A program made the translations under genes and the position numbers. A stretch of DNA of 64,000 nucleotides, taken from assembly GCA_001936135.1 (NCBI GenBank), contig CP012809.1:1537501-1601500 (forward strand), in the 5' to 3' direction. Positions 22,360 to 32,415 of the stretch are shown here, one piece after another. The DNA comes from Saccharomycopsis fibuligera x Saccharomycopsis cf. fibuligera (taxonomy: Eukaryota > Ascomycota > Saccharomycetes > Ascoideales > Saccharomycopsidaceae). A model generated the notes under the pieces. It was not told the origin of the DNA. It saw nothing but the letters and a program-made list of their open reading frames with translations, and searched no databases. Within the stretch, counting starts at the first letter, position 1. Every line of letters starts with the position of its first letter.

Positions 22360-23010
22360 GCATATTCCAATTCAGTCAACTAATAATACATAATCTCTCC
22401 ACTCTGTTAACGCCAAAAAATATATACAAATCATAGTTTTTTTATAGTTTTTTTTTGAGACTCTTTGCGCATTTTTGAAAAGAGGAGCTAACAGAAAAAA
22501 AGTAGAAAGTAACAAAAAAATTAATTTAATGTGAATAAATATTCGTAACGTTTTTATGAACTTGTTGTAGTTGTGTTTATCCAAAATGTTTTTCCATGGT
22601 TTCTGTCTGACCATTGTTGCGTTTTATATTTTTTTCCGATGTCCCATGATATAAAAAAAAAATGAAAAAATGAAAACGCTAAGAAAGCCGCTGCACAATT
22701 GATAAATAACATCATTAATTTGGTTACAATATGTCAAACCTGTTCAATTTTGACATAATTTAAAGTTCTATTGATGTCAGCACTATTTACCAGCTGATAG
22801 CTGTATATGCTCTCCTATATTTATAATGAATCTTATACACGTGATGACTCGATATATATATCGTCATCATCGGGTTGAGTCGCTTTTCATAATTTTTTCA
22901 TAATTTCATTTTTTTTTCAATATACATGTTCGAGACCTTTGTTGCCCCTCTTTTACTTCCCGATTACAACAACTAAAATTAAAATCAAAGACACCAGAAC
23001 AACCATTAAA
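22360..23010. promoter_or_regulatory. ATP2 3' region and HAM1 promoter
   Basis: 650 bp without a gene. The HAM1-proximal part has CACGTG (22838-22843), TGACTC (22845-22850, Gcn4-type core) and the palindrome CGATATATATATCG (22850-22863) in one tight cluster. The ATP2 3' side is A/T-rich. Confidence 0.5.
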
Positions 23011-23613
23011 ATGTCATCAGAAAAAACAACTATCACTTTAGTTACCGGCAATGCCAACAAATTAAAAGAAATCGTGGCGATCCTCAGTAATGGCAAATCT
23101 GTCCCATCTACAGAAGGCGCCACTGTAGGCAACTACAAAATCATCAACAAATCCATCGACTTGGAGGAAGTGCAAGGCACCGTTGATGATGTCACTATTG
23201 CCAAAGCCAAAAACGCTGCTAAGATCTTAAATGCTCCAGTTTTAGTGGAAGACACTTGCTTAGTTTTCAAGGCTTTCAATGGTTTACCTGGCCCATATAT
23301 CAAATGGTTTGCCAAGAACCTTGGTTTGCAAGGGGTCATTAATATGTTGTTCAAGTTTGAAGATAAATCTGCTCAGGCCATTTGCACATTTGGGTACTGC
23401 GAAGGTCCAGATAAACCGGTTAAGTTGTTTCAAGGGATCACCGAGGGAAAAATTGTTGATCAACCTAGAGGACCAACGAATTTCGGTTGGGATGCAATTT
23501 TTGAGCCAGTGGGGTACGAGCAAACTTATGCTGAATTAGACAAAGACGTGAAAAACTCCATTAGCCATAGATACAAAGCATTGGCTAAAGTTAAGGAATT
23601 TTTGGGTAATTGA
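23011..23613 (+). CDS. HAM1: Inosine/xanthosine triphosphate pyrophosphatase (Ham1)
   Basis: Hydrolyses ITP, dITP and XTP to monophosphates and so keeps deaminated purines out of DNA and RNA. The 200-residue protein starts [26 protein letters not shown] near residue 12 is the family substrate-binding motif (T-G-N-x2-K), followed by LVEDTCLVF and [10 protein letters not shown], and later GWDAIFEP and SHRYKAL. These are all conserved Ham1/RdgB blocks. The upstream in-frame extension of 24 codons would displace the motif from the N-terminus, so the ATG at 23011 is preferred. Length agrees with S. cerevisiae Ham1 (197). It is convergent with the aldo-keto reductase gene, with about 200 bp between the stops. 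Confidence 0.95.
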   Translation: MSSEKTTITLVTGNANKLKEIVAILSNGKSVPSTEGATVGNYKIINKSIDLEEVQGTVDDVTIAKAKNAAKILNAPVLVEDTCLVFKAFNGLPGPYIKWFAKNLGLQGVINMLFKFEDKSAQAICTFGYCEGPDKPVKLFQGITEGKIVDQPRGPTNFGWDAIFEPVGYEQTYAELDKDVKNSISHRYKALAKVKEFLGN

Positions 23614-23820
23614 GAAGGCAACTAAATGAAAAGGAGACTAGAACATTTTTGCAATAATATACATTCTAAACTATATATACTACTTTGTAACATATCTGAA
23701 AAATATCAATTGTATCAATTCGTTAAGTTTTCAATTATTATTTTGTTTCTTGATGTTATTCTCTCATAACATAAGAGTTCTATACTTTATAAAACTTATT
23801 TTAAGTTTGTGTTCCATGAT

Positions 23821-24681
23821 TCATGGGGCATCAGTACATTCCCAATCACTAGGTTCATAAGCATTTGGCTGATCAATTTCCTTCATTTCCTCCTCGGACA
23901 ATTCAAAACTGTAAACATCAAGATTGCTTGCCAATCTTGCAATAGTAGCAGTCTTTGGTAATGGGATATGTCCATGCTGCAAACTCCAACGGATTAACAC
24001 TTGAGCTGGCGTGACACCATGATCAGAAGCAATTTTGGTCAAGTACGGCAACTCAAATCTACCACCGTGGTTAAATGGAGCATATGCTTCAACGGCAATG
24101 CCCTTAGATACACAAAAATTCGATAATTCAGTTCTCATAATCCATGGGGAAATTTCAATTTGGTTGACTGCCGGCTTGTATTTTAAGCCTTCCCATTTGA
24201 GTAGCTGTTCAATGTGGTGCTGACCATAGTTAGAAACCCCAATTGACTTGACAAGTCCTTCATCCACTGCTTCCTGTAAAGCTTTCCAAGTCTCCAATCT
24301 TTTGGTTGGTCCAGCAAGTGGTGAATGAATCAATATCAAGTCAATATAACCTAAATCTTTCACTTTATTCAAACAATTTCTAATAGCAACCTTGGCGTTA
24401 TCATAGCCGCATTCGTTATTCCATAACTTGGTAGTATAGAAGACATCTTCTCTTTTGTTATTCTCTGGGTCTTCATTGAGCCACTCCACAATACCATTGC
24501 CGACTGCCTTTTCATTCTCATAAAGCACAGCACTATCAAAGTGTCTATAGCCAACTTTCAATGCCTCGTAGACAATATTTGAAGCTTGAGAGTGAGGAAG
24601 AAAGTAAGTACCCAAGGCAACAGTAGGGATCTTGTAGCCCGAATTGAGCTTAATATATTTGGATACAGTTGGAACAGTCAT
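23821..24681 (-). CDS. Aldo-keto reductase (YJR096W-like)
   Basis: NADPH-dependent reductase of carbonyls or sugars, cytosolic. The 286-residue protein shows the aldo-keto reductase tetrad: Asp49 and Tyr54 (GYRHFDSAVLYENE), Lys85 (TTKLW) and His119 (LILIHSPLAG). The cofactor-loop sequence IPLPKTATIARLASNLDVY lies near the C-terminus. The motif GVSNYGQHHIEQLL is also typical. Length and character fit S. cerevisiae YJR096W (282), an open-chain xylose and arabinose reductase; the true substrate here cannot be read from sequence. It is transcribed divergently from HOM6 across 760 bp. Confidence 0.88.
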   Translation of the reverse strand: MTVPTVSKYIKLNSGYKIPTVALGTYFLPHSQASNIVYEALKVGYRHFDSAVLYENEKAVGNGIVEWLNEDPENNKREDVFYTTKLWNNECGYDNAKVAIRNCLNKVKDLGYIDLILIHSPLAGPTKRLETWKALQEAVDEGLVKSIGVSNYGQHHIEQLLKWEGLKYKPAVNQIEISPWIMRTELSNFCVSKGIAVEAYAPFNHGGRFELPYLTKIASDHGVTPAQVLIRWSLQHGHIPLPKTATIARLASNLDVYSFELSEEEMKEIDQPNAYEPSDWECTDAP

Positions 24682-25444
24682 TGTGCATTGATTCTAATTG
24701 GAACAATTTGAGTAGTTGTTACGAAAAATACCTTAAGATAGCCTGAAGGGACTAAAAATGAAGAAAGAAAGATAGGAAGAAAGATAGGAAGAAAGATAGA
24801 AAGAAAGAAAGAAAGAAAGAGGCAAGGATTGACTGATTAGATGGCCCGTCCTATATAACATTCTCTGAGTTGCTCAGCTCAGCTCTCCTGAGAATCCGAG
24901 AAGTTTGCGGTCTTTATCACCGACGCTTGTCGGGACCATTATGGTCATGGTGCACCACAGCAATGAAAGGGTAAGAATACCGAAGAACGCTATAGAAACA
25001 AGTTATAGCACAGCAACCCTCAGCTACTTGGCCAAGAATACAGCTAGTTATGCGTCGACCATCGCTATTATACCATATCGTCATAACCGTTATCATCGCC
25101 AACAGCTAGCATCAACAGTCACACAAGCCACATTAGCGCTCCTGCCCGTCAAACACCAGCCACACCGGGTACCGATATCCTCGGGAATTGTGATCATGTG
25201 CTTCAGAGCCACCGCAAAAAACCTACCGGGTACCACTCTCTATTCCGGGGAGGCCGAGCACATGCTCCGATAAAGCACGTGGTTTTACATAATTACGGTT
25301 GTATCGATTTTTTCAGTCATCATGAACGAGTAGCACAACAGAGGAAGAGGACTATGAAGAGAAGGATCAATTCGAGGAAGACTAAGAGACTAAACTCGAT
25401 TTTTAGCATCATTCGTGCTACTTAATTATCAAATAATATTCACA
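24682..25444. promoter_or_regulatory. Divergent promoter of aldo-keto reductase and HOM6
   Basis: 760 bp. It holds a GAAA/GATAGGAA purine repeat (about 24755-24822) close to the reductase gene and mixed sequence towards HOM6. A 122-codon open frame (24905-25273) has no domain and is not believed. I saw no perfect Gcn4 site for HOM6. Confidence 0.5.
24755..24822. repeat. GAAA/GATAGGAA purine-rich tandem repeat
   Basis: Tandem units of GAAAGATAGGAA passing into pure GAAA. It lies about 75-140 bp upstream of the aldo-keto reductase start. Confidence 0.8.
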
Positions 25445-26602
25445 ATGGTTAAAACTGTCAACATAGCTGTCATTGGTAAGTGATATATATAAAATCTACG
25501 ATTGCCTTTTTTTAATGGATCTTCAATCACCGAATCATGCTAACATATGTTTTTAGGTCCTGGTCTCGTTGGATCTGAATTCATCAGCCAGTTGAGCGCT
25601 ATTCGTTCCAACACTATCAAATACAACGCCATTTTAATCTCTTCTTCCAAAAAAGCGTTGATCTCAAATGACTACAAGCCATTGAACCTTGCTTCCTGGG
25701 CTGAAGATTTCAAGTCTACTGACAAGACAGCTTTAAATGTTACTGATTTGATTTCTTTTTTGACCAAATCTGTCGCCTCTACCCCAACTATTCTTGTCGA
25801 CAACTCCTCCAGTGAAGAATTCTCCAGCAACTATCCTAAATTTTTGGAAGCCGGTGTTTCTATTGCCACCCCAAACAAAAAGGCCTTTTCCGGGGACATT
25901 TCCTTATGGGACGCTATTTTCGACGCTAGCAGCAAAAAAGGTAGCTTAGTTTACCATGAAGCCACTGTTGGCGCTGGTCTTCCGGTTCTCAGTACCATCA
26001 AGGACTTGATCGCCACTGGTGACGAAATCGAAGAGATTGAAGGTATTTTTTCTGGCTCTTTATCTTATATTTTTAACGAATTATACTCTTCTGACAAAAA
26101 ATACAGTGAAATTGTTACTATTGCCAAATCCCTCGGTTACACTGAACCAGATCCAAGAGATGACTTGAACGGTCAAGATTTCGCTAGAAAAGTCCTTATT
26201 TTGTCCAGATTGGGAGGTAACAAAGTAAAAAGCTTGGCTGAATTGAATGTTGATTCTTTGATTCCTAAGGACTTGGAAGATGCTAAATCCGGTAGTGAAT
26301 TTTTGGTCAGATTGCCAAACTACGACTCAGAAATTGAAAACTTAAAAACTGAAGCTGCCAAGGAAAACAAAGTTGTCAAATTCACCGGTAAGATTGATTT
26401 GAAGGCCAAGACTGCTGTGGTGGGACTTCAAAAATACGACAAAGCTCACCCATTTGCTACTTTGACTGGATCTGATAACGTTATTTCCATTAAGACTAGA
26501 CGTTACCAAAGCCCTCTTATCATCCAAGGCGCTGGTGCAGGTGCAGCAGTTACTGCTGCTGGCGTTTTGGCTGACACTATCAAAATCGCTGAAAGACTTT
26601 AA
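25445..26602 (+). CDS. HOM6: Homoserine dehydrogenase (two exons)
   Basis: Reduces aspartate semialdehyde to homoserine, the branch to Met and Thr, in the cytosol. Exon 1 is 25445-25475 and exon 2 is 25557-26602. Joined they give 358 residues starting MVKTVNIAVIGPGLVGSEF, with the NAD-binding G-x-G-x2-G motif spanning the splice junction. The family signature is complete around AKSLGYTEPDPRDDLNGQDF, and the active-site lysine is in the PNKKAFSG block. S. cerevisiae Hom6 has 359 residues. Without splicing the protein would lack its dinucleotide-binding start, so the intron is required. Confidence 0.96.
25476..25556 (+). other. HOM6: HOM6 intron (81 nt)
   Basis: Donor GTAAGT at 25476, branch-like GCTAACA near 25539, acceptor TTTTTAG ending at 25556. 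It interrupts a Gly codon after its first base. Position right after the first few codons is typical of yeast introns. Confidence 0.93.
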
Positions 26603-26724
26603 GCACATTGAGAGTTTTATTACCAAATTGATTTACTAGTTGCTGTGTTTTTCACAACTTGTAGACTTTAAATACAAATGCATTTTAAATATATGAGACT
26701 CTTAGTAGAGTGAAACTTATGTAT

Positions 26725-29700
26725 TCAATTTTGAGTATTTTTACTTTTCAGAGATGCAGCATCACTATGAAGACTGTTGTTATATTTGGCGTTGATTTCC
26801 TGTAAATTGTTTTCGAATAAAGAGGTTCTAGCATCAATATCGATTTTATCTCTTTTCTCTTGTCTATTAATCCAGTCCTCTTTGGCCTCTTCGAAAAGTC
26901 TAGTCAAATAGTCTGGGTTATTGCATTTTTCCAAAAATCTAATCATAATGGATTGCGAGTCAAAGAAATAGTCGTCTTCATCAGTTTCATTGGATGTTTG
27001 ATAACTTGTATAGTCTACTAAATAATCTCTCTCATTATTGTAAGGGCCATCTTTGAATGCGTTGATGCCAGAAAATGTAAAATCAAAGCTCTTGGTGTTA
27101 TTGCCACCAGTACCACTAGCGCCAGCACCAGCACCCCCTCCGCCGCCAGCTTTCACATCATTAGAGTCAGCTTTTTGTTTCTTGCGCAATCCTTGTTTTC
27201 GCAAATTGACTCTCGCGATGTAAATGTTATTTGGAGCTAAGAAAAACTCACCATTGTCCTTAAGTTCAGCAATATAAACCCCTGATTTGTGAATGTACTG
27301 AACGTACTTGAGCTCTTGGTCACTAACAGTTCTATTAACATAAGCACCATTGATTATGTTGATATTCTCATCTTCGTTACCTGACAAATGGCTCGAATCA
27401 GACATGGCGTAACTGTCATTAAAGTACAGCTCATTACCATCATCCAACAAGAAATCAGAAGCTTGGAGCATGTAATTATGGTAATAGTACTTGTTTATAG
27501 GTTGCTGAGAGTCAACTTGAAAGTATTGCTCCAAGCGATCCCATGGACTCCAGCAAAGCTTGATATTAATATATGAGTGAAACGGGTTTATTTGTGGAGT
27601 TTTGTAGGCCTCATAAGTTGGCACTTCAACCAATTTCAATGAATACCTTTCGCAAGAATGGCTCCATTTGGTAATTAAATCATCAATCAATTTCGGAGTC
27701 GTAGTGAGCCATTGTAATTTGATATGATAGCAGTTCTTTTCGAATGAGAAACCAGTCTTTGAGTAACAATTATGTGACAAGTCATCATAGAAAATTTTTA
27801 AGAGCTCGGGTTTGTGAGATTTTTTGGCTGGATCAATATCAATTAGCATCGTTCTCATTCTTTCTTGCGGGTTAGAGTTCAATGGGTGTACAGCATTTCC
27901 ATTTTCCTGTCCGATATCATTTGCAAAGTCAGGGTCTAAGCCTTTATACTCATCTCTTTGAATGAATTTGAGCAATCGGGTCAAATTGTCAAAGTGTGTT
28001 GGGTAGTTTGCATTATCTGTGTGTCTACTTAAGAGACTATGATTATCCTTTTGATGCCCATCTGTATTATCAGCACCTCTATTGCCATCGGTATTACTTC
28101 TCTTTATATCCTTCAATATGACAAGTCTAATTTGAAACACATTGATTCGGTCGTTTTCGTCATACATGAAATCAGAATGTTTTTCATCAAAATTACCTGC
28201 CAAATAATAATCGATTTTATTCCAGTTGAAATTAACAGCCGCAAAACTCAAAGAATTAATTTCAACTTGTCTGTAACTAGTATCATACCGAGTTCTAACA
28301 TACGGTTTGTAATTATCCTCTTTAGCAATTTCGTTAACATAATGCGTTTCGTTAGTCTTGTCGTTACGAATTGGAGTATCAATAGCGGTTGAGTAATTGA
28401 GTTGCAAATCATTTTTCTTGTAGATCCGGACTCTAATGTTTCCATAAAAATCCAAAAATATTCGATGGAGTTCACCCATTATTGTAAGATAAACAATAGG
28501 ATGAAATGAGCTACCTTGTTCTTCTTTATTATCAAAATTCTTTGGCATATAATAATTTATGATATCAATGTTATTTTGGAAAATCCCGTTTTCCGCAATC
28601 TCAAACTTCTTCACAAACTTATTATTCGTACCGTTGCATATTTGAAAACCCATCATCAATCTAACGTAAATCATCTCTTTGAACAAGTCTTTTGCATCAA
28701 TGATGTCTTTGAACTGAGAGTTGGGGAAGATTTCGTAATTGTTGATATTGTACTCAAGTTTCAACTTATGAAGTTTAGGAAATTCGTTCGAAGTTGTTGG
28801 TAAAGAGGCTGGACATATCAAGGATCTCCAACTAATCAAGTTTTTAGTCTTTCGATTATTCTTTAGTGGTTTCAGATCGAAAGTTATAGAACCTTTGCGA
28901 GTCAAATTAGATAAAATGTTTTCCACTCCTCCTGAGGATTGCAATTCTGTTTTCATAACGGCATTGGTTGGATATGTATTAGCCCATTTCCCAAAATTCA
29001 CAGTACTAAAGTCTAAGTTAGCTTCAAAAAGTCTAAAGGGATTTTCAAAATGTATTCCCAAGTACTCCAAATCATCTGCTTGTGGTTTATTGGATAAACT
29101 CAGCAACTTAGTCATGTTTAAAGAGCTCACATTCGGGCTTTTTCTAGCATTTATTGCCAACTTATCCTTTGTGTTTTTTAAATCAAATCTCGTCATTAAA
29201 GATGTTTGTTTTGCGTCTCTTGTCTTTTTCGAGCTAACATGGCTTCTGCGATCAGCCTTGATACTACTTGATTCCTGGGAAAACCTATTATCAGGTACTG
29301 TAAGCCCGCGTTTGAGTTCCCAAGGCTGTTTTTTAAATGGTTGATGTTGTAATTTTGATATATCTCTTCTGGAAGACTGCCAAGAACTAACTGATTGATT
29401 ATCTTTAAACATCTTTGGACTTTTTTTTTTATCAGTGTTTGATGAGCTCGTATCATACGAACTGTCAAGTCCACCAAGTGCGTTAAAGATTCGTTCAGAT
29501 ATACTTCTGAAAGTCAGCTGCCTTTGGGTCAGATCCTTTGGGTCATTCAATCTCAAGTCACTATAAGAAGAAAGGTTTGTTTTCTTACTTCTCAAAGTTA
29601 GATCATCGTAAGATTTGTACTTTGGTGTTGATAATTTATTTTGTATGTCTGAAGACATATTAGAACTAACCGACGATACATCGTCCTTAACTGCACCAGG

Positions 29701-32004
29701 CTCAAAAGCTTTTTGATTTTCCTTTAGCGTAGAATAAGCAGAAGCACTGACTTTTTTGGTTACCCCAGTAATGTCATCTGTTAGCACCATTGACTGAGCA
29801 GCAGATCTCAAGTTGTTGATACGGCCATCTTTATTGCTTCCTCCCAGCAGATCAATACTAAGAAGATTTTGCTGGTTTTTGTCTGGATTTGTTACAAAGA
29901 CAAGACTTTGTTTACTTAGTAATGACTTTGAAGGCATCTCTGCTACTTTCTTATTGCCATTTTCTTTGTTCGCTTTGGTTGCGCTTTTTGAAGTGCTTGA
30001 GTTTTTATCTTTTCTATCAGCTGTACGACGTTGGGCATGCTCCAGTTGGTGGTGGTGCTTTTTCTTTGGCTCGGTATCGGTATTTTCGATAAGCTTTTTG
30101 CTCTCGTTGACTTTAACGTCGGAAAGCTTTTTAGCACCATCTAAGGTGCCTGTAAAGTTGAGCTTAAACTGTTCTTTTTTCTCGAAGAGTTTAGATATCC
30201 ATTGATCTATTCTATCTTCATCAACGTCTATATATGATGACTTAAACGCCCACGAGTCATAGGCGTCTGCGTATTCTTTAACAGTTTTAAAATGTCTTTT
30301 GCCAGCAAAATCTTTGGGTAGATAAGGCACCTGCAAGCCGCTCATTTCATATTCCATAACGCCCATCATTTGAAGCTCATATATTTTACACTTAAGCTCG
30401 AACGCATCGTTCACACTAAGGTCCTCATCATCATTAGGAAAGCGCCCCCGGTTTTGGTTTTGGTTTTGCTCATGGAGATTTCTGTCTTGAAAATGCGAAA
30501 GATTCACTGATGAATTGAAGCTGTTCACAAATTTATTGTGAATCCAAAAATAACAATTGAACCATGTAGGAAAGCGATACACGAGTTTGTTGTTTAAGTT
30601 TCTGTACCTAAACATAGGGGCATGATGGATAGGTTTTGCACCCAAGCAAATTAAATCAATAGATATATCCAACTTTAGTATCTTCTTTACAATTTTATCA
30701 AAGACGTTGAAATCAATATCAAATAAACCTGATCCCGGGGAAATAAGAATGAAATGGTTTTGTGTATGTCTTAAGGAGGTCAAGTTATTAACATTATTGA
30801 GCATCAACACTGTAGATAAATTTAGAGCTTGTAGTAAGTTGCCTTTAATGGCCGGCAACAACAGAGTATCAATCAACTGAATATCTTCTTTGAACTTTAA
30901 TATCTCGTAGCGCAAATTAATCATAATCTTAGACCAATGGTTAATATTTATCTGATCAACCACAATTCGGTAATAATCCTTAGCATTCTTGAATGTTTCA
31001 CCATTTTTACAGTTTGAGAGCTGCTCGTCACTGCTATCAACAACAGATGTAAATAATATGACTGTAATTAAATGGTTTGTACCCATATCCAACCAATTTT
31101 GAAAAATTGCAGGAAAAAGAGAATTAATAATTTTGTTGTACAATATACCCCCGGTAACATCAAAATGGAACATATCGCTTGATAATTGAATTAAAAAGGT
31201 CAATTTTGACGACTTTGATCTAAAAATTATTTTCGTTGACTTTTTGTTTATTATTCCGGAGAACACATTTGAGTTGTTTATATAAAGTTTTGATATTGTT
31301 AGATTGATAGAGTTGAATATGGTTAAGTTTTGCTGCACATAACAAGAAGAATAGTTATTGACAATGTAATTTGATAGAACCCACATGTCACCTCGAGATA
31401 AATAAATGTCCTTAATAAATATTTCGATCAAGTCAATTTGAAAAGAGTCAGCTGGGATTGGTTTTATGTACACCTGATTATTTTTGTTGATATTCAAGTA
31501 TAATGGCAAGCTATTATTGACTATAGACAATTGAAATTTGTTGTTTAGTTTCCTTAGTTGTTGCTGATTCATTTTCTTAATTTGAAAGATAAACCGCCTT
31601 CTAAGTTTGGGTTGCCTTGGTTTACCTTTGCCTTTATTCTTAACAGCAAAATCATCCTCATTCGTACTTTTCTTGTAAAGCATTGCGAAATCGCCTTCTT
31701 TAATACCGGGAAGAGCGTTCAAGTCCACAAGGACATTTTCCTCAGAAGTTAAATGGTCATGGATAGATGCAGTAAGCTCATACTTAGACTGAGGTCTAGA
31801 TCGGCTGGTTGGCCTTATATTGACATCATTTGCGTAGCTGACTGTTGGATAAACGTCTTCTGGTTCATTATGTCTGTGGATGACGTGATTGGAAGCGTTA
31901 TCATCGGGTTGAAAACTTTTCAGACTAAAAGCATCATCGTTGTTATTGGGCGTGCGGTCGAATGTTGCATTGTTATTAAATAGCAAAGACTGGAATTGAC
32001 TCAT
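26725..32004 (-). CDS. IML1: Iml1 (SEACIT/GATOR1 subunit, DEPDC5 orthologue)
   Basis: Subunit of the vacuolar-membrane SEACIT complex (Iml1-Npr2-Npr3), the GAP for Gtr1 that lowers TORC1 activity when amino acids are scarce. The 1759-residue protein has the Iml1 N-terminal block after VLVDLNALPGIKEGDFAML, then FIFQIKKMNQQQLRKLNNKF. A conserved central part (DMFHFDVTGGILYNKIINS, LISPGSGLFDIDF, SIDLICLGAKPIHHAPMFRY) follows, and a C-terminal block with LLKIFYDDLSH, QWLTTTPKLIDDLITKW and KLVEVPTYEAYKT. It is longer than the 1584-residue baker's yeast protein because of a Ser/Lys-rich insert (about 590-960). I cannot find the usual DEP domain before the block IDIDPAKKSHKPE. A Gly/Ala run near residue 1625 is low-complexity. 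Confidence 0.9.
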   Translation of the reverse strand: MSQFQSLLFNNNATFDRTPNNNDDAFSLKSFQPDDNASNHVIHRHNEPEDVYPTVSYANDVNIRPTSRSRPQSKYELTASIHDHLTSEENVLVDLNALPGIKEGDFAMLYKKSTNEDDFAVKNKGKGKPRQPKLRRRFIFQIKKMNQQQLRKLNNKFQLSIVNNSLPLYLNINKNNQVYIKPIPADSFQIDLIEIFIKDIYLSRGDMWVLSNYIVNNYSSCYVQQNLTIFNSINLTISKLYINNSNVFSGIINKKSTKIIFRSKSSKLTFLIQLSSDMFHFDVTGGILYNKIINSLFPAIFQNWLDMGTNHLITVILFTSVVDSSDEQLSNCKNGETFKNAKDYYRIVVDQININHWSKIMINLRYEILKFKEDIQLIDTLLLPAIKGNLLQALNLSTVLMLNNVNNLTSLRHTQNHFILISPGSGLFDIDFNVFDKIVKKILKLDISIDLICLGAKPIHHAPMFRYRNLNNKLVYRFPTWFNCYFWIHNKFVNSFNSSVNLSHFQDRNLHEQNQNQNRGRFPNDDEDLSVNDAFELKCKIYELQMMGVMEYEMSGLQVPYLPKDFAGKRHFKTVKEYADAYDSWAFKSSYIDVDEDRIDQWISKLFEKKEQFKLNFTGTLDGAKKLSDVKVNESKKLIENTDTEPKKKHHHQLEHAQRRTADRKDKNSSTSKSATKANKENGNKKVAEMPSKSLLSKQSLVFVTNPDKNQQNLLSIDLLGGSNKDGRINNLRSAAQSMVLTDDITGVTKKVSASAYSTLKENQKAFEPGAVKDDVSSVSSNMSSDIQNKLSTPKYKSYDDLTLRSKKTNLSSYSDLRLNDPKDLTQRQLTFRSISERIFNALGGLDSSYDTSSSNTDKKKSPKMFKDNQSVSSWQSSRRDISKLQHQPFKKQPWELKRGLTVPDNRFSQESSSIKADRRSHVSSKKTRDAKQTSLMTRFDLKNTKDKLAINARKSPNVSSLNMTKLLSLSNKPQADDLEYLGIHFENPFRLFEANLDFSTVNFGKWANTYPTNAVMKTELQSSGGVENILSNLTRKGSITFDLKPLKNNRKTKNLISWRSLICPASLPTTSNEFPKLHKLKLEYNINNYEIFPNSQFKDIIDAKDLFKEMIYVRLMMGFQICNGTNNKFVKKFEIAENGIFQNNIDIINYYMPKNFDNKEEQGSSFHPIVYLTIMGELHRIFLDFYGNIRVRIYKKNDLQLNYSTAIDTPIRNDKTNETHYVNEIAKEDNYKPYVRTRYDTSYRQVEINSLSFAAVNFNWNKIDYYLAGNFDEKHSDFMYDENDRINVFQIRLVILKDIKRSNTDGNRGADNTDGHQKDNHSLLSRHTDNANYPTHFDNLTRLLKFIQRDEYKGLDPDFANDIGQENGNAVHPLNSNPQERMRTMLIDIDPAKKSHKPELLKIFYDDLSHNCYSKTGFSFEKNCYHIKLQWLTTTPKLIDDLITKWSHSCERYSLKLVEVPTYEAYKTPQINPFHSYINIKLCWSPWDRLEQYFQVDSQQPINKYYYHNYMLQASDFLLDDGNELYFNDSYAMSDSSHLSGNEDENINIINGAYVNRTVSDQELKYVQYIHKSGVYIAELKDNGEFFLAPNNIYIARVNLRKQGLRKKQKADSNDVKAGGGGGAGAGASGTGGNNTKSFDFTFSGINAFKDGPYNNERDYLVDYTSYQTSNETDEDDYFFDSQSIMIRFLEKCNNPDYLTRLFEEAKEDWINRQEKRDKIDIDARTSLFENNLQEINAKYNNSLHSDAASLKSKNTQN

Positions 32005-32415
32005 TTTTGTTATACTGGCCCCCTAATCCATCAAGAGTTGGCCGTGATTTACAGCACTCTTCACTCATAGGCCATTAAACCTAAGATGTCTATAATTATG
32101 TCCGTTGACATGCTCCTATCACGGGATAAGTACCACACAGTACATAATATACTAAAGGCACATCACAGGATGGTGGTGCCCGACGATTGCTAACCGCCAT
32201 TACTTCTCCGCCCTGCTTCAAACTGCAACGCAGCCGAGCGCAGCCGCTATTTTGGCATGTGAAGATGCGCATGTACTCCACCATTGCTTTTCCCGAAAGG
32301 ATATATATATTAACCTTGGGACTTGTCTTTGCCTGAACTTGGTAAAAACCTCTAAGGCGACGTAGTATTTTATATTTACCAAACGTTGTTTGAAATCTGC
32401 CCTTTTGCTGCAATC
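32005..32415. promoter_or_regulatory. Divergent promoter of IML1 and the ABC half-transporter gene
   Basis: 410 bp shared upstream region. TATATATATT (about 32302-32311) is a possible TATA element for the rightward gene. Nothing else is recognised. Confidence 0.45.

Noticed and set aside
24905-25273. 122-codon frame in the aldo-keto reductase/HOM6 promoter
   Set aside because: No domain or signal, and the composition resembles the surrounding non-coding DNA.
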